Source: Bin87 sp965243255
GTDB lineage: Bacteria; Chloroflexota; Dehalococcoidia; Lucifugimonadales; UBA3495
Direction of reading: 5' to 3'
DNA: 64,000 nt
Assembly: GCA_965243255.1 (NCBI GenBank)
Contig: CBDEUH010000004.1
Location: 1,426,001-1,490,000 of the forward strand
Each line of letters starts with the position of its first letter. Position 1 is the stretch's first letter. Below the pieces are notes generated by a model. That model saw nothing but the letters and a program-made list of their open reading frames with translations, was not told the origin of the DNA and did no database searches. Positions 53,269 through 60,895 of this stretch are shown one piece after another. The translations under genes were made by a program, and so were the position numbers.

Positions 53269-55299
53269 TCAGCCGGCCACGCGCTTGCGGCGGTTGGTGA
53301 TGTAATCCACCAGCACGTATTCGCCCAGGTTTTCGCTGCTGCTGTAGAAGGCCCGGCCCCGGTTGATGCGGGTCATGCGGTCGACGAAATTGACCAGCTG
53401 GTAGCTGTTTTCCAGCATGAAGGTGTTGATGACGATACCTTCCTGGGTGCAGCGGCGCACCTCCTTCAGCGTTTCCAGCTCGGTGCGGTAGCTGGGCGGG
53501 TAGGCGAAATAGGCCTGATCGCCCTCCAGGTGAGCGGTGGGTTCGCCGTCGGTGATAACCAGAATCTGACGGGTGCCGCCCTTTTCGCGGGAGAGCAGCT
53601 TGCGGGAGAGCATCAGGGCGTGGTGAAGGTTGGTGCCGGAGACCCAGTTGTTCCAGGTCAGGCCGGCCAGGTCTTCTTCCTCCAGCTCGCGGGCGTAGTC
53701 GGAGAAGCCCACCACGTGCAGGGTATCGCGAGGGTACTGCTGGCGTATCAGGGCGAACAGCGCCAGGGTAACCTTTTTGGCGGCGGCCCAGTTGTTGAAC
53801 AGGCCCATGGAACGGCTCTGGTCGAGGAGGACGATGGTGGCGGCGCGGGTCATGTGCTCGTTGCGGTAGATTTCAAAGTCGTCGGGGCGGAGCTGGACGG
53901 GAACCTGGGGGCCACCCCGGACGATGGCGTTCTTGACGGTGGTTTGCAGGTCGAGCTGGAGGGGGTCGCCGAACTCGTAGGTCTTGGTGTCGCCGAGCAG
54001 GTCGCCACCGGCGCCGCGGGTGTCCAGTTCGTGGTTGCCGATGCGGTCTTTCTTGAGCTGCTGGAAGACCTCGCGCATGGCCTTTTGGCCGATGCGGCGG
54101 ATACCCCGGGCGGTGAGGGAGAGGTCGTCGTCGCCGGTGATGTAGCCGGCGTCCTTGAGCATCTGGCGCAGGCGGTCCATTTCTTCCCAGGCGCGGCGGG
54201 CCTCTTCGCCCAGGAGTTCGGCCAGCTGCTCCGGGTCAACGTCGTCGAGGTTGCCGGTGCGCATGGCCTGCTGGAGGGACTGTTCCAGCTGGTCCAGGGA
54301 CTGCATCTGCTGCATGGCCTCCATGGCCTGTTCCAGAGTCATGCTGTCGTCGCCGAGGAAGGGATACTGGCGGGCCAGGTCGTCGGGGGGCATCAGGGAT
54401 TGCATGAGGGCGGAGAACTCGGCCATCTCATCCATCAGGCGGGGGTCCATGGCGGACTGCATGGCGTCTTCCAGTTCGCGGCGGGCGTCGGGGGAGAGGC
54501 TGTCCATGAGGGACTGCATCTGCGCCATCTGCTGCTGGATGCGTTCCATGAGTTCGTCGAGGCTTTGGGGCGGGTCGTCGCCGAACATTGGCCCCCACTT
54601 CTGCATGAAGCCTTCGAAGTTGGGGTCGCGGCCCTCCATGCGGTCGCGGAGCATCTGGTTGAGGTCGCGCATCATTTCGCGCATGGCCTCCATCTGCTCC
54701 GGGGTCATGTTCTGCATCTGCTCCTGCATCTGCTGGGACACGTTTTGGGCCATCTGGCCTTTGAGCAGATCCAGGAGTTCCTGGAACTGCTGCTGGGCGT
54801 CGGGGTCCATGAAGTCGTAGTCCATGAGGCCCTGAATCTGGCCGCCGATGCTGTCGGGGAGGTCGTCGAGCTTGTCGAGGTTGCGCTGGGCGCGTTCGTG
54901 GAGGAGGCGGTTGAGGGCGCGCTGCTGCTCTTTGCCGGCCATGTCTTCGGGTTCGGGCTGGCCGTCGGCTTCGTCGAGGCGGCGCTGGATGCCCTGGCGT
55001 TCGGTACGGAGGATGTTGTCCAGGCGTTCTTTGAGGTCGTCAACGACGGAGTCGAGGTTGCTCTGCTGCAGCTGCTGGCGGCGCTGGTTTTTGAGCTGCT
55101 CGACGAGCTGGCGCAGGTTGGGCATCTGGGAGCCGTCGCGGTTCTGCATGCCGTTGCGGAAGAGGTCGCGCAGGGCGCGGGAGAGGTCGCCGTGCTGGAG
55201 CAGGTCGTCGGAGAGGGCGTCCATGAGTTCACTGGCATCGACGTCGAAGATCTGCTGGGTGCCATCCCACTGGGAGTAGCGGTAGCGTTGGTACAGCAT
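53269..55299 (-). CDS. VWA domain protein with long Gln/Met-rich helical N-terminus
   Basis: 676 residues. The first ~440 are predicted helical and very rich in Q, M, E and D (for example QQQMAQMQSLMDSL), then a von Willebrand A domain follows: AATIVLLDQSRSMG (MIDAS DxSxS), VVGFSDYARELEE and ILVITDGEPTAHLEGDQ. This layout is like the VWA partners of MoxR AAA ATPases, which act in protein or metal-centre assembly, but no MoxR gene is next to it. The function is inferred from family only. Confidence 0.8.
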   Translation of the reverse strand: MLYQRYRYSQWDGTQQIFDVDASELMDALSDDLLQHGDLSRALRDLFRNGMQNRDGSQMPNLRQLVEQLKNQRRQQLQQSNLDSVVDDLKERLDNILRTERQGIQRRLDEADGQPEPEDMAGKEQQRALNRLLHERAQRNLDKLDDLPDSIGGQIQGLMDYDFMDPDAQQQFQELLDLLKGQMAQNVSQQMQEQMQNMTPEQMEAMREMMRDLNQMLRDRMEGRDPNFEGFMQKWGPMFGDDPPQSLDELMERIQQQMAQMQSLMDSLSPDARRELEDAMQSAMDPRLMDEMAEFSALMQSLMPPDDLARQYPFLGDDSMTLEQAMEAMQQMQSLDQLEQSLQQAMRTGNLDDVDPEQLAELLGEEARRAWEEMDRLRQMLKDAGYITGDDDLSLTARGIRRIGQKAMREVFQQLKKDRIGNHELDTRGAGGDLLGDTKTYEFGDPLQLDLQTTVKNAIVRGGPQVPVQLRPDDFEIYRNEHMTRAATIVLLDQSRSMGLFNNWAAAKKVTLALFALIRQQYPRDTLHVVGFSDYARELEEEDLAGLTWNNWVSGTNLHHALMLSRKLLSREKGGTRQILVITDGEPTAHLEGDQAYFAYPPSYRTELETLKEVRRCTQEGIVINTFMLENSYQLVNFVDRMTRINRGRAFYSSSENLGEYVLVDYITNRRKRVAG

Positions 55300-55499
55300 A
55301 GGGGACCTACCTCCGGCCGGGCCGGCGCGCGTGGCGAGGGCGATGGGCGGATGATAACACAGTCGTTGGGGTGGGGATTTTGGTTTCTGGTTGGTTGGCC
55401 TCCGGTGGGTTGTCAGAATCAGGATTTGGGGGATTTGAGGATTTTCGGGATTGGGGTTTTCGTTGGGGGTTGCCTCCGGTGGTTGGTGGTTGGTAGCCT
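55300..55499. other. GT-rich gene-free stretch upstream of the VWA gene
   Basis: No gene seen. The plus strand is strongly G/T-rich, with a repeated TGCCTCCGGTGG(G)TT motif (near 55396 and 55472) and several GGATTT/GGGATT-type words. It looks like degenerate intergenic repeat. Confidence 0.4.
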
Positions 55500-55892
55500 G
55501 CCTGAGGTCGGTTTCCGGAATTCACTTTGGTCGCCGTCAGTCCCACGGCCGGGGGGTTCTTACGCACTTCCACTTCCAGTGTTTGTGACGGCAATCTGTT
55601 TTCCGTCAATGGCAGCTGTGGTCGCACCGTGCCACTTCCAGTGTCTATGACGGTAGTCGGTTCTCCGCCAATGGCAGCTGTGGCCGCACCGTTACCACTT
55701 CCAGTGTCTATGACGGTAGTCGGTTCTCCGTCAATGGCAGCTGTGGCCGCACCGTTCGTGCGATTTAGGATTAGCTGACTGTTTTTGGCCGTTGACGACC
55801 GTTGTGATGTTGACCTCGTTGGCAGGCTGGGTTGGGATACCGTTTTTGCTAGCAGTGAGAACATGATAGAACGCACGTTCCCCACTTGTCAA
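55500..55892 (-). repeat. Dispersed repeat element, copy B (three hairpin units)
   Basis: Reverse-oriented copy of the element at 21445-21860. It starts with its own promoter (55892-55863), then TAACGAGGT-like and GGTCGTCAACGGCCA blocks, AATCCTAA, three tandem units of 62-63 bp and the tail GTGCGTAAGAACCCCCC. The hairpin with 6-bp stem and 11-base loop is at 55586-55608, 55648-55670 and 55711-55733. A 192-codon open frame covers the region on the minus strand but breaks family-like phase between units, so it is not taken as a gene. Confidence 0.75.
55863..55892 (-). promoter_or_regulatory. Promoter at the head of repeat element copy B
   Basis: On the minus strand TTGACA (55892-55887), 18 bases, TATCAT (55868-55863). 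It has the same hexamer, spacing and position relative to the element as the copy at 21445, supporting transcription of the element. Confidence 0.6.
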
Positions 55893-56011
55893 GCGGTGGA
55901 TGTCAGTGAGCTTGAGTTTGCGGGGACGGGAATAGGTGACGGGTTGGGGGAGTTGGGGCGCGGGGGCGGGTGGTAGAATTGGCGAAAGCGCTGCCATTTT
56001 AGGATTTTGAC

Positions 56012-58039
56012 ATGATTGACGCCGCTTCCCAAACGTTTCTCGACCGGGCCCTGGCCGACGGCCACGCCGAGATAGCCGGCGAGGGCCGTGGTGAGCGGAT
56101 TTACTACCATGCCGCCGGGCACTCGGAGCGGTGGGCCGACCCGGAGGAACAAGTCCGCGCCAGGCTGTGGGCGGAACTGATTTACAAGTACGAATACGAC
56201 CCGGAGCGAATCGGCTTTGAGGTGATTGTGCCGCGGCGCACGCCGGGGGACCGGGCCGACCTGGTGATTTACGAGGATGACGAAAAGAAAATGCCGTACT
56301 TCGTCATCGAGTGCAAACAGGGTGGTAATTTGTCCGACGCCGCCTTTAACCAGGCCATCGAGCAGGCTTGTGGCAACAACGCCAGCCTGGGTTCGCTCTA
56401 CTGCGGCGCGGTGGATGGCAACCGTCGCCGCCTGCTGCGCTTTGACAAGTACCCGCGGGGCGAGCGAGAGCGCAACCACATGACCGACTTTCCGGTGCGC
56501 TACGGCGCCCCGCCGCCCTGGCGTTTTTACAAGAACGCAAACGGCAAGGACTTGCCGGCCGTGCCCCGGGAGGAACTGCGGGCGGCGATTCGCAAGTGTC
56601 ATCAAACGCTGTGGGAGGGCGGACGGCGCAGCCCGATCGCCGCTTTTGGGGAGTTCTCCAAGCTGGTGTTCATCAAGCACCGGGATGAGAAAGACCTGGA
56701 GCGACTGGATGGTGAACCTTACGCCTTTCAGCGGCGGGACGGAGAGACTGCCGAGCAACTGGCCACTCGGGTCGATGCGTTGTACGACAGGGAGCAGCGG
56801 CTGGAGCCGGACGTGTTCACCGACCGCATCGCCGTAGAGCCGCCCATCCTGGCGCAGTGCGTGGAGCATCTGGAAGCCATTTCGCTGGACCGTACGGAAC
56901 TGGACACCAAGGGGGTAGCCTTTGAGGAGTTCATGGGCAGCTTCTTCAAAGGGGACTTCGGGCAGTACTTCACGCCGCGGGAGTTGATTGCCTTCTGCGT
57001 AGCCGTGCTGGACCCCAAGCGCACCGACCTGGTGCTGGATCCGGCCTGCGGCTCCGGGGGCTTTCTGCTGTACGCGTTGGATCACGTGCGCCGGCAGGCT
57101 GACCAACGCTTTACACCGGACAGCGTCCAGCATTTTCAATACTGGCACGACTTCGCCCAGCACAACCTGCACGGCCTGGAAATCAACGACGAGCTGGCGA
57201 GGGTCGCCAAGATGAACATGATCATCCACGACGACGGGCATACCAACATCGTGGGCCATGACGCGATGGACTTCCCGGCAAACATCGTCGCCAAGAACGC
57301 CGGCCTGACTGCCGACAAGTTCGACCTGGTGCTGACCAACCCGCCCTTCGGCGCGGTTATCCGCCGCACCGAAAAGGGCGACGGTTACCTGGAACAGTTC
57401 CAATTGATGCGCTACCTGGGGAAGGATTACCCGCTGCATACCGAAATGACGGGCGCGGGCGACGAAACCGATACTGGACGAAGACCGAGGGAAGCGCGGC
57501 CGCGGGCCAGCATCAAGACGGAAATCGCGTTCCTGGAGCGGATTCACACGTTCCTCAAGCCGGGAACGGGCAAGGCCGCCGTGGTGCTGCCGGACGGTAT
57601 CTTGACCAACTCGTCATTGCAGGGCGTGCGCCACTGGCTGCTGCATCACTTCCAGCTGCTGGGCGTGGTCAGCCTGCCGCAGTTCGCGTTCAGCCACTAC
57701 GACGCCGGGGTGAAGGCCAGCATCGTTTTTTTGCGCAAGCTGGCCAATGGAGAAACGGTGTCGGATGACGCGCCGATTTTCATGGCGATGGCCGAGAACA
57801 TCGGCTACGACGCCACCGGCCGCAAGACTTTTGCGGTGTCGGTTGAGGAGGAAAGCCCCAAAGTCAGCAAGGTGGAGCGGCACCGCTGCGACCTGTTCGA
57901 CTACCGGGTCAGCTACGAGTGGAGCAGCGCCGGCGGGGTGGGCGAGTGGAGCGAACGGCGGCGGGAGGTGATACCGCATACGGGTCTGGTGGGGCAGTGG
58001 GAAGAGTTTAGCCGGGACCCGACACCTTTTTTCGTGTAG
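56012..58039 (+). CDS. Restriction nuclease-N6-adenine methyltransferase (R-M fusion)
   Basis: 675 residues. Residues ~45-125 form an HSDR_N-type PD-(D/E)xK nuclease domain: FEVIVPRRTPGDRAD (D83) and FVIECKQ (E100, K102). From about residue 290 an HsdM-type methyltransferase follows: FGQYFTPRELIAFCVAVL, DPACGSGGFLLYALDHV (residue 343, SAM motif I) and VLTNPPFG (residue 443, catalytic NPPF). It resembles Type I/IIG hybrids in which cleavage and modification share one chain. The last codons contain a slippery heptamer immediately before the stop, placed to feed into the specificity gene. Confidence 0.88.
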   Translation: MIDAASQTFLDRALADGHAEIAGEGRGERIYYHAAGHSERWADPEEQVRARLWAELIYKYEYDPERIGFEVIVPRRTPGDRADLVIYEDDEKKMPYFVIECKQGGNLSDAAFNQAIEQACGNNASLGSLYCGAVDGNRRRLLRFDKYPRGERERNHMTDFPVRYGAPPPWRFYKNANGKDLPAVPREELRAAIRKCHQTLWEGGRRSPIAAFGEFSKLVFIKHRDEKDLERLDGEPYAFQRRDGETAEQLATRVDALYDREQRLEPDVFTDRIAVEPPILAQCVEHLEAISLDRTELDTKGVAFEEFMGSFFKGDFGQYFTPRELIAFCVAVLDPKRTDLVLDPACGSGGFLLYALDHVRRQADQRFTPDSVQHFQYWHDFAQHNLHGLEINDELARVAKMNMIIHDDGHTNIVGHDAMDFPANIVAKNAGLTADKFDLVLTNPPFGAVIRRTEKGDGYLEQFQLMRYLGKDYPLHTEMTGAGDETDTGRRPREARPRASIKTEIAFLERIHTFLKPGTGKAAVVLPDGILTNSSLQGVRHWLLHHFQLLGVVSLPQFAFSHYDAGVKASIVFLRKLANGETVSDDAPIFMAMAENIGYDATGRKTFAVSVEEESPKVSKVERHRCDLFDYRVSYEWSSAGGVGEWSERRREVIPHTGLVGQWEEFSRDPTPFFV

Positions 58040-58074
58040 GCCCCGCTGCCATCGCATTTGCGCTGAAGCGGGGC
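58027..58074 (+). promoter_or_regulatory. Candidate programmed -1 frameshift site
   Basis: The heptamer T_TTT_TTC (58027-58033, zero frame CCT TTT TTC) is followed by a 6-base spacer that contains the stop (GTG TAG) and then a perfect 8-bp stem GCCCCGCT/AGCGGGGC (58040-58047 with 58067-58074) closing a 19-base loop, in which CGC/GCG can pair. Slipping one base back reads past the stop into the frame of the specificity gene, giving a single product of about 1133 residues. Confidence 0.6.
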
Positions 58075-58137
58075 GACGCCAAAGGTCGGCTGGATACCTG
58101 GTTCAACCATCCACGATACACGCTGCTCAATGCCAGG

Positions 58138-59412
58138 TTGGACGCTGCGCCGATTCCGACGCCGGCGTTGGACGGATTGCTGGAGTCCATTGCCGGCGGC
58201 GCTACGCCGAGCCGCAGCGACGACTCGCTGTACGCCGAGGACGGAGTGCGGTTCTTCCGAATCCTCAACGTTGACGACGGTGAAATCGTTGAACGGGATT
58301 TGAAGCACGTAACGGAGGCCGTTCACAACGGGCTGTTGGAACGCTCGCAGTTGGCGGCCGGCGACGTGCTGATGACCATTACCGGGCGCGTTGGCTCGGC
58401 GGCAGTAGTGGGCGAGGAGCATCTGCCGGCCAACATCAACCAGCACGTCGCCAGACTGCGCATCGACCGGGAACGTTGCCGGCCGCAGTTTCTCAGCGAG
58501 TGGCTGAACTGCCCGGCTGGGTTGGAGCTTTCCAATCGCTACGTGTCGGGCGGGACACGGGCTGCATTGGACTACGGGGCTATCCGCAGTCTCCGAGCGC
58601 CGCTGCCTTCGCTGGTGGTACAGGATGATTTAGTGGAGGCGATGGACGCGGCGCGAGCGGAGCGCAAGGCAAAGCTGGCGCAGGCGGACGCGCTGCTGGC
58701 GGGGATTGACGATTTTCTGCTGGACGCGTTGGGGATTGAGGCGCCGGTTGAGGATGGGCGGCGGGTGTTTGCGGTCAACCTTGCCCGATTGAGCGGGCAG
58801 GAGCGTCTCAATTCGGAGTACTACCATCCGGAGAGAATGCAAGCTTTACAGCAGTTGGAACGGGTCGCCGACAGTATGACGGTTGCGCCGCTGGCCGATG
58901 TGGTCAGCTTTGAGCGCGAGCAACTCAAAACGCCCGGTGACAACTATTTGAGCCTAGCCCACGTCCAAAGCCAAACCGGGGAACTTACCGACGCGACGGA
59001 TACGGCGTCGGGGAACTGCTTCACCTTTCAGGCCGACGACGTGCTGTTTGCCCGGCTACGGCCTTATCTGAACAAAGTGTACTGCGCCGAGATGGGTGGC
59101 TGTTGCTCAACGGAGTTTCACGTGCTGCGGGTCAAGGATGGCAAGACGCTGCTGCCGGAATATCTGGCCGCGATACTGCGCAGCCGCCTGGTGTTGTCGC
59201 AAACCGTGCACATGATGACGGGCAACACGCACCCGCGTCTTACCAACGACGACGTGGCGAACCTAACGGTTCCGATACCGTCGCCGGAGGTGCAGGCAAG
59301 GGTCGCTGATGAGATAGTGCGGCGGCGGGATGGGGCGCGGAGGCTACGTCGGGAGGCGGAAGCGGGGTGGGAGGCGGCGAAGGGGTGGTTTGAGGGGGAG
59401 TTGTTGGGGTGA
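58138..59412 (+). CDS. Type I-like restriction specificity subunit (HsdS family)
   Basis: 424 residues from TTG 58138 with two target-recognition regions separated by coiled-coil-like helices (LVVQDDLVEAMDAARAERKAKLAQADALLAGI and VQARVADEIVRRRDGARRLRREAEAG). Repeats such as GGATPSRSDDSLYAEDGVRFFRILNVD and YLSLAHVQSQTG fit HsdS. In the same frame, upstream bases 58033-58137 encode the family-like ALKRGDAKGRLDTWFNHPRYTLLN but contain no ATG, GTG or TTG, so the true N-terminus may come only through frameshifting from the preceding gene. It recognises the DNA target for the R-M protein. Confidence 0.8.
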   Translation: MDAAPIPTPALDGLLESIAGGATPSRSDDSLYAEDGVRFFRILNVDDGEIVERDLKHVTEAVHNGLLERSQLAAGDVLMTITGRVGSAAVVGEEHLPANINQHVARLRIDRERCRPQFLSEWLNCPAGLELSNRYVSGGTRAALDYGAIRSLRAPLPSLVVQDDLVEAMDAARAERKAKLAQADALLAGIDDFLLDALGIEAPVEDGRRVFAVNLARLSGQERLNSEYYHPERMQALQQLERVADSMTVAPLADVVSFEREQLKTPGDNYLSLAHVQSQTGELTDATDTASGNCFTFQADDVLFARLRPYLNKVYCAEMGGCCSTEFHVLRVKDGKTLLPEYLAAILRSRLVLSQTVHMMTGNTHPRLTNDDVANLTVPIPSPEVQARVADEIVRRRDGARRLRREAEAGWEAAKGWFEGELLG

Positions 59413-59419
59413 CTCCTGT

Positions 59420-59905
59420 TCAGCTTTTTCGCTTCGCCTTGCGTAGCACGTCGCTTATGCTGGTGAGGGTGGTAGCAGTCTTGGCTTCAGCTACGATTTC
59501 CATTGCTTTATCCCAGCCACCTTTTGCCTCGACCTCTTTGAGTAGCTGCACTCCCTTGATTGTTAGTTCGCGCGGATAGCCACGGCTATCGTCTGTTGAC
59601 GTGATTAGTCGTTCCTGCTTCATCCAATCCACATGAGCCAGAAAGATTGCAGTGTCCATCTCGCCAATCCAAGATTTCGGATCGGTAGTTTCCGGGATTT
59701 GAGGTCTCGGTGGAATCTGTAGCGGATCCCGTCTGCTAATGTTCTGGAAATCTACCTTCGACGGATCTATTCGCTTTGACGGCGGTGGTGGCGGCGGCAG
59801 TCCGGTGTCCTCGTCCAACGCTGTGAAAGGGCTCGGGACAACAGAGCGTTTGTATTCTTCCATGGCCTTCAAAATGTTGAAACCTGTTTCAGGGTTGTAC
59901 TCCAT
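59420..59905 (-). CDS. Hypothetical protein with a winged-helix-like C-terminus
   Basis: 161 residues from ATG 59905, preceded by AAGGAGG. The N-terminal half is Pro-rich (TGLPPPPPPSKR). The C-terminal half, AIFLAHVDWMKQERLITSTDDS..YPRELTIKGVQLLKEVEAKGG, looks like a winged-helix fold. GC content is lower than around it and it lies tail-to-tail (8 bases) with the specificity gene, which suggests it travelled with the restriction locus. Function unknown. Confidence 0.65.
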   Translation of the reverse strand: MEYNPETGFNILKAMEEYKRSVVPSPFTALDEDTGLPPPPPPSKRIDPSKVDFQNISRRDPLQIPPRPQIPETTDPKSWIGEMDTAIFLAHVDWMKQERLITSTDDSRGYPRELTIKGVQLLKEVEAKGGWDKAMEIVAEAKTATTLTSISDVLRKAKRKS

Positions 59906-59985
59906 GGTTCCTCCTTGCTGTATAGGGCTCACTCGGGCAAATTGATGATACGATTGTAAGTTCTATTGTAACATGGCTTGGGCGG

Positions 59986-60507
59986 TTAAACTACTTGGGC
60001 GCCCAGGATTTGGGTGATGTGGTTTAGGGCCCAGCGGTGGGCGTCGGGGTCGAAGGAGGCTACGCAGTCGGTGGGGATTTCTACGGCGTAGTCGCGGTTG
60101 CGGGCGTCGGAGGCGGTGTGCATCACGCAGATGTCGGTGCAGACGCCGCAGATGATGATCTTGTCAGGGTTCAGGGCGGCGAGGCGGTCTGACAGATCGG
60201 TGTTGAAGAAGCCGCTGTACCGATTCTTGGGGATGACGTTATCCGGAGCGACCCACTGGGCCAGTTCGGGGATGACCTCGGGCTCGTCGGTGCCGATGAC
60301 GCAGTGGACCGGGAACATCTGGAACTCCAGGTCGTCGGGCAGGTGGTGGTCGGAGACGAACAGGACGGCGGAACCGGCGGCGGACTCCCGGCGCAGCAGT
60401 TCGCGCACGGGGTCGATGATGCGGCGGGCATCGTCGCCGCAGTAGAGGTTGTGGCCCGGCTCGAGGAAGCCGCGCACCATGTCAACTACCAGGACTACGT
60501 TGGGCAT
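59986..60507 (-). CDS. Isochorismatase-family cysteine hydrolase
   Basis: Start at MPNVVLVVDMVRGF (60507), with GGAGG upstream; the longer frame upstream is not similar to anything. The 173 residues contain the catalytic triad pattern: Asp in VVDMVRGFL, Lys in VIPKNRYSGFF, Cys in CGVCTDICVMHTASDARNR. Nicotinamidase or a related amidase is plausible, and HCVIGTDEPEVIPEL fits the family, but the substrate is not settled. Confidence 0.85.
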   Translation of the reverse strand: MPNVVLVVDMVRGFLEPGHNLYCGDDARRIIDPVRELLRRESAAGSAVLFVSDHHLPDDLEFQMFPVHCVIGTDEPEVIPELAQWVAPDNVIPKNRYSGFFNTDLSDRLAALNPDKIIICGVCTDICVMHTASDARNRDYAVEIPTDCVASFDPDAHRWALNHITQILGAQVV

Positions 60508-60583
60508 TTGGGGTGACCTCCGGTGTGGACTGCGGTCCGGGTTGGCTGATAGTATAAGCCCAATGTTAAATTGGGAGTCAAAC

Positions 60584-60874
60584 ATGGCCGGATACGTGAT
60601 AATTGACGTTGAGGTAACGGACCCGGAGCTGCACGCAGAGTTTCGCCAGCAGGTTGACATCGCGATGCCAGCTTACGGCGGGAAGCACGTGGTGAGGGGC
60701 GGGCAGCCGGAGGTGCTGGAAGGAAGCTGGAATCCCTCTTCGTTGGTGATAATGGAGTTTGTCAGCGCGGAGCGGGCCAAGGAATTCATCAACTCGCCGG
60801 AATTCACCGGCTTGCAGGAGATGCGCGCCAGGTGCACCGGCAACCGCAACGTGGTGGTGGTGGCCGGCGTGTAG
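60584..60874 (+). CDS. DUF1330 family protein
   Basis: 96 residues beginning MAGYVIIDVEVTDPELHAEFRQQ, with GGGAG upstream of the ATG. The dimeric ferredoxin-like fold of DUF1330 is indicated by AYGGKHVVRGGQPEVLEGSWNPSSLVIMEFVSAERAKEFINSPEF. Its biochemical role is unknown. It is divergent from the isochorismatase gene and upstream of the permease. Confidence 0.85.
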   Translation: MAGYVIIDVEVTDPELHAEFRQQVDIAMPAYGGKHVVRGGQPEVLEGSWNPSSLVIMEFVSAERAKEFINSPEFTGLQEMRARCTGNRNVVVVAGV

Positions 60875-60895
60875 AGTCCGACGCTGCGCTATGGC

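Noticed and set aside
53530..55650. 706-codon open frame on the plus strand, Leu/His/Val-rich
   Set aside because: Antisense to the Gln/Met-rich VWA gene, whose codon bias makes the opposite strand open.
55307..55885. 192-codon open frame on the minus strand covering repeat copy B
   Set aside because: It reads the tandem units as a 21-residue repeat only for two units; the third shifts phase, the equivalent frame is broken in copy A, and no ribosome site precedes it.
58138..58140. TTG as the confident start of the specificity gene
   Set aside because: Kept as a formal start only; conserved-looking coding sequence continues upstream in the same frame with no start codon, consistent with frameshift expression.
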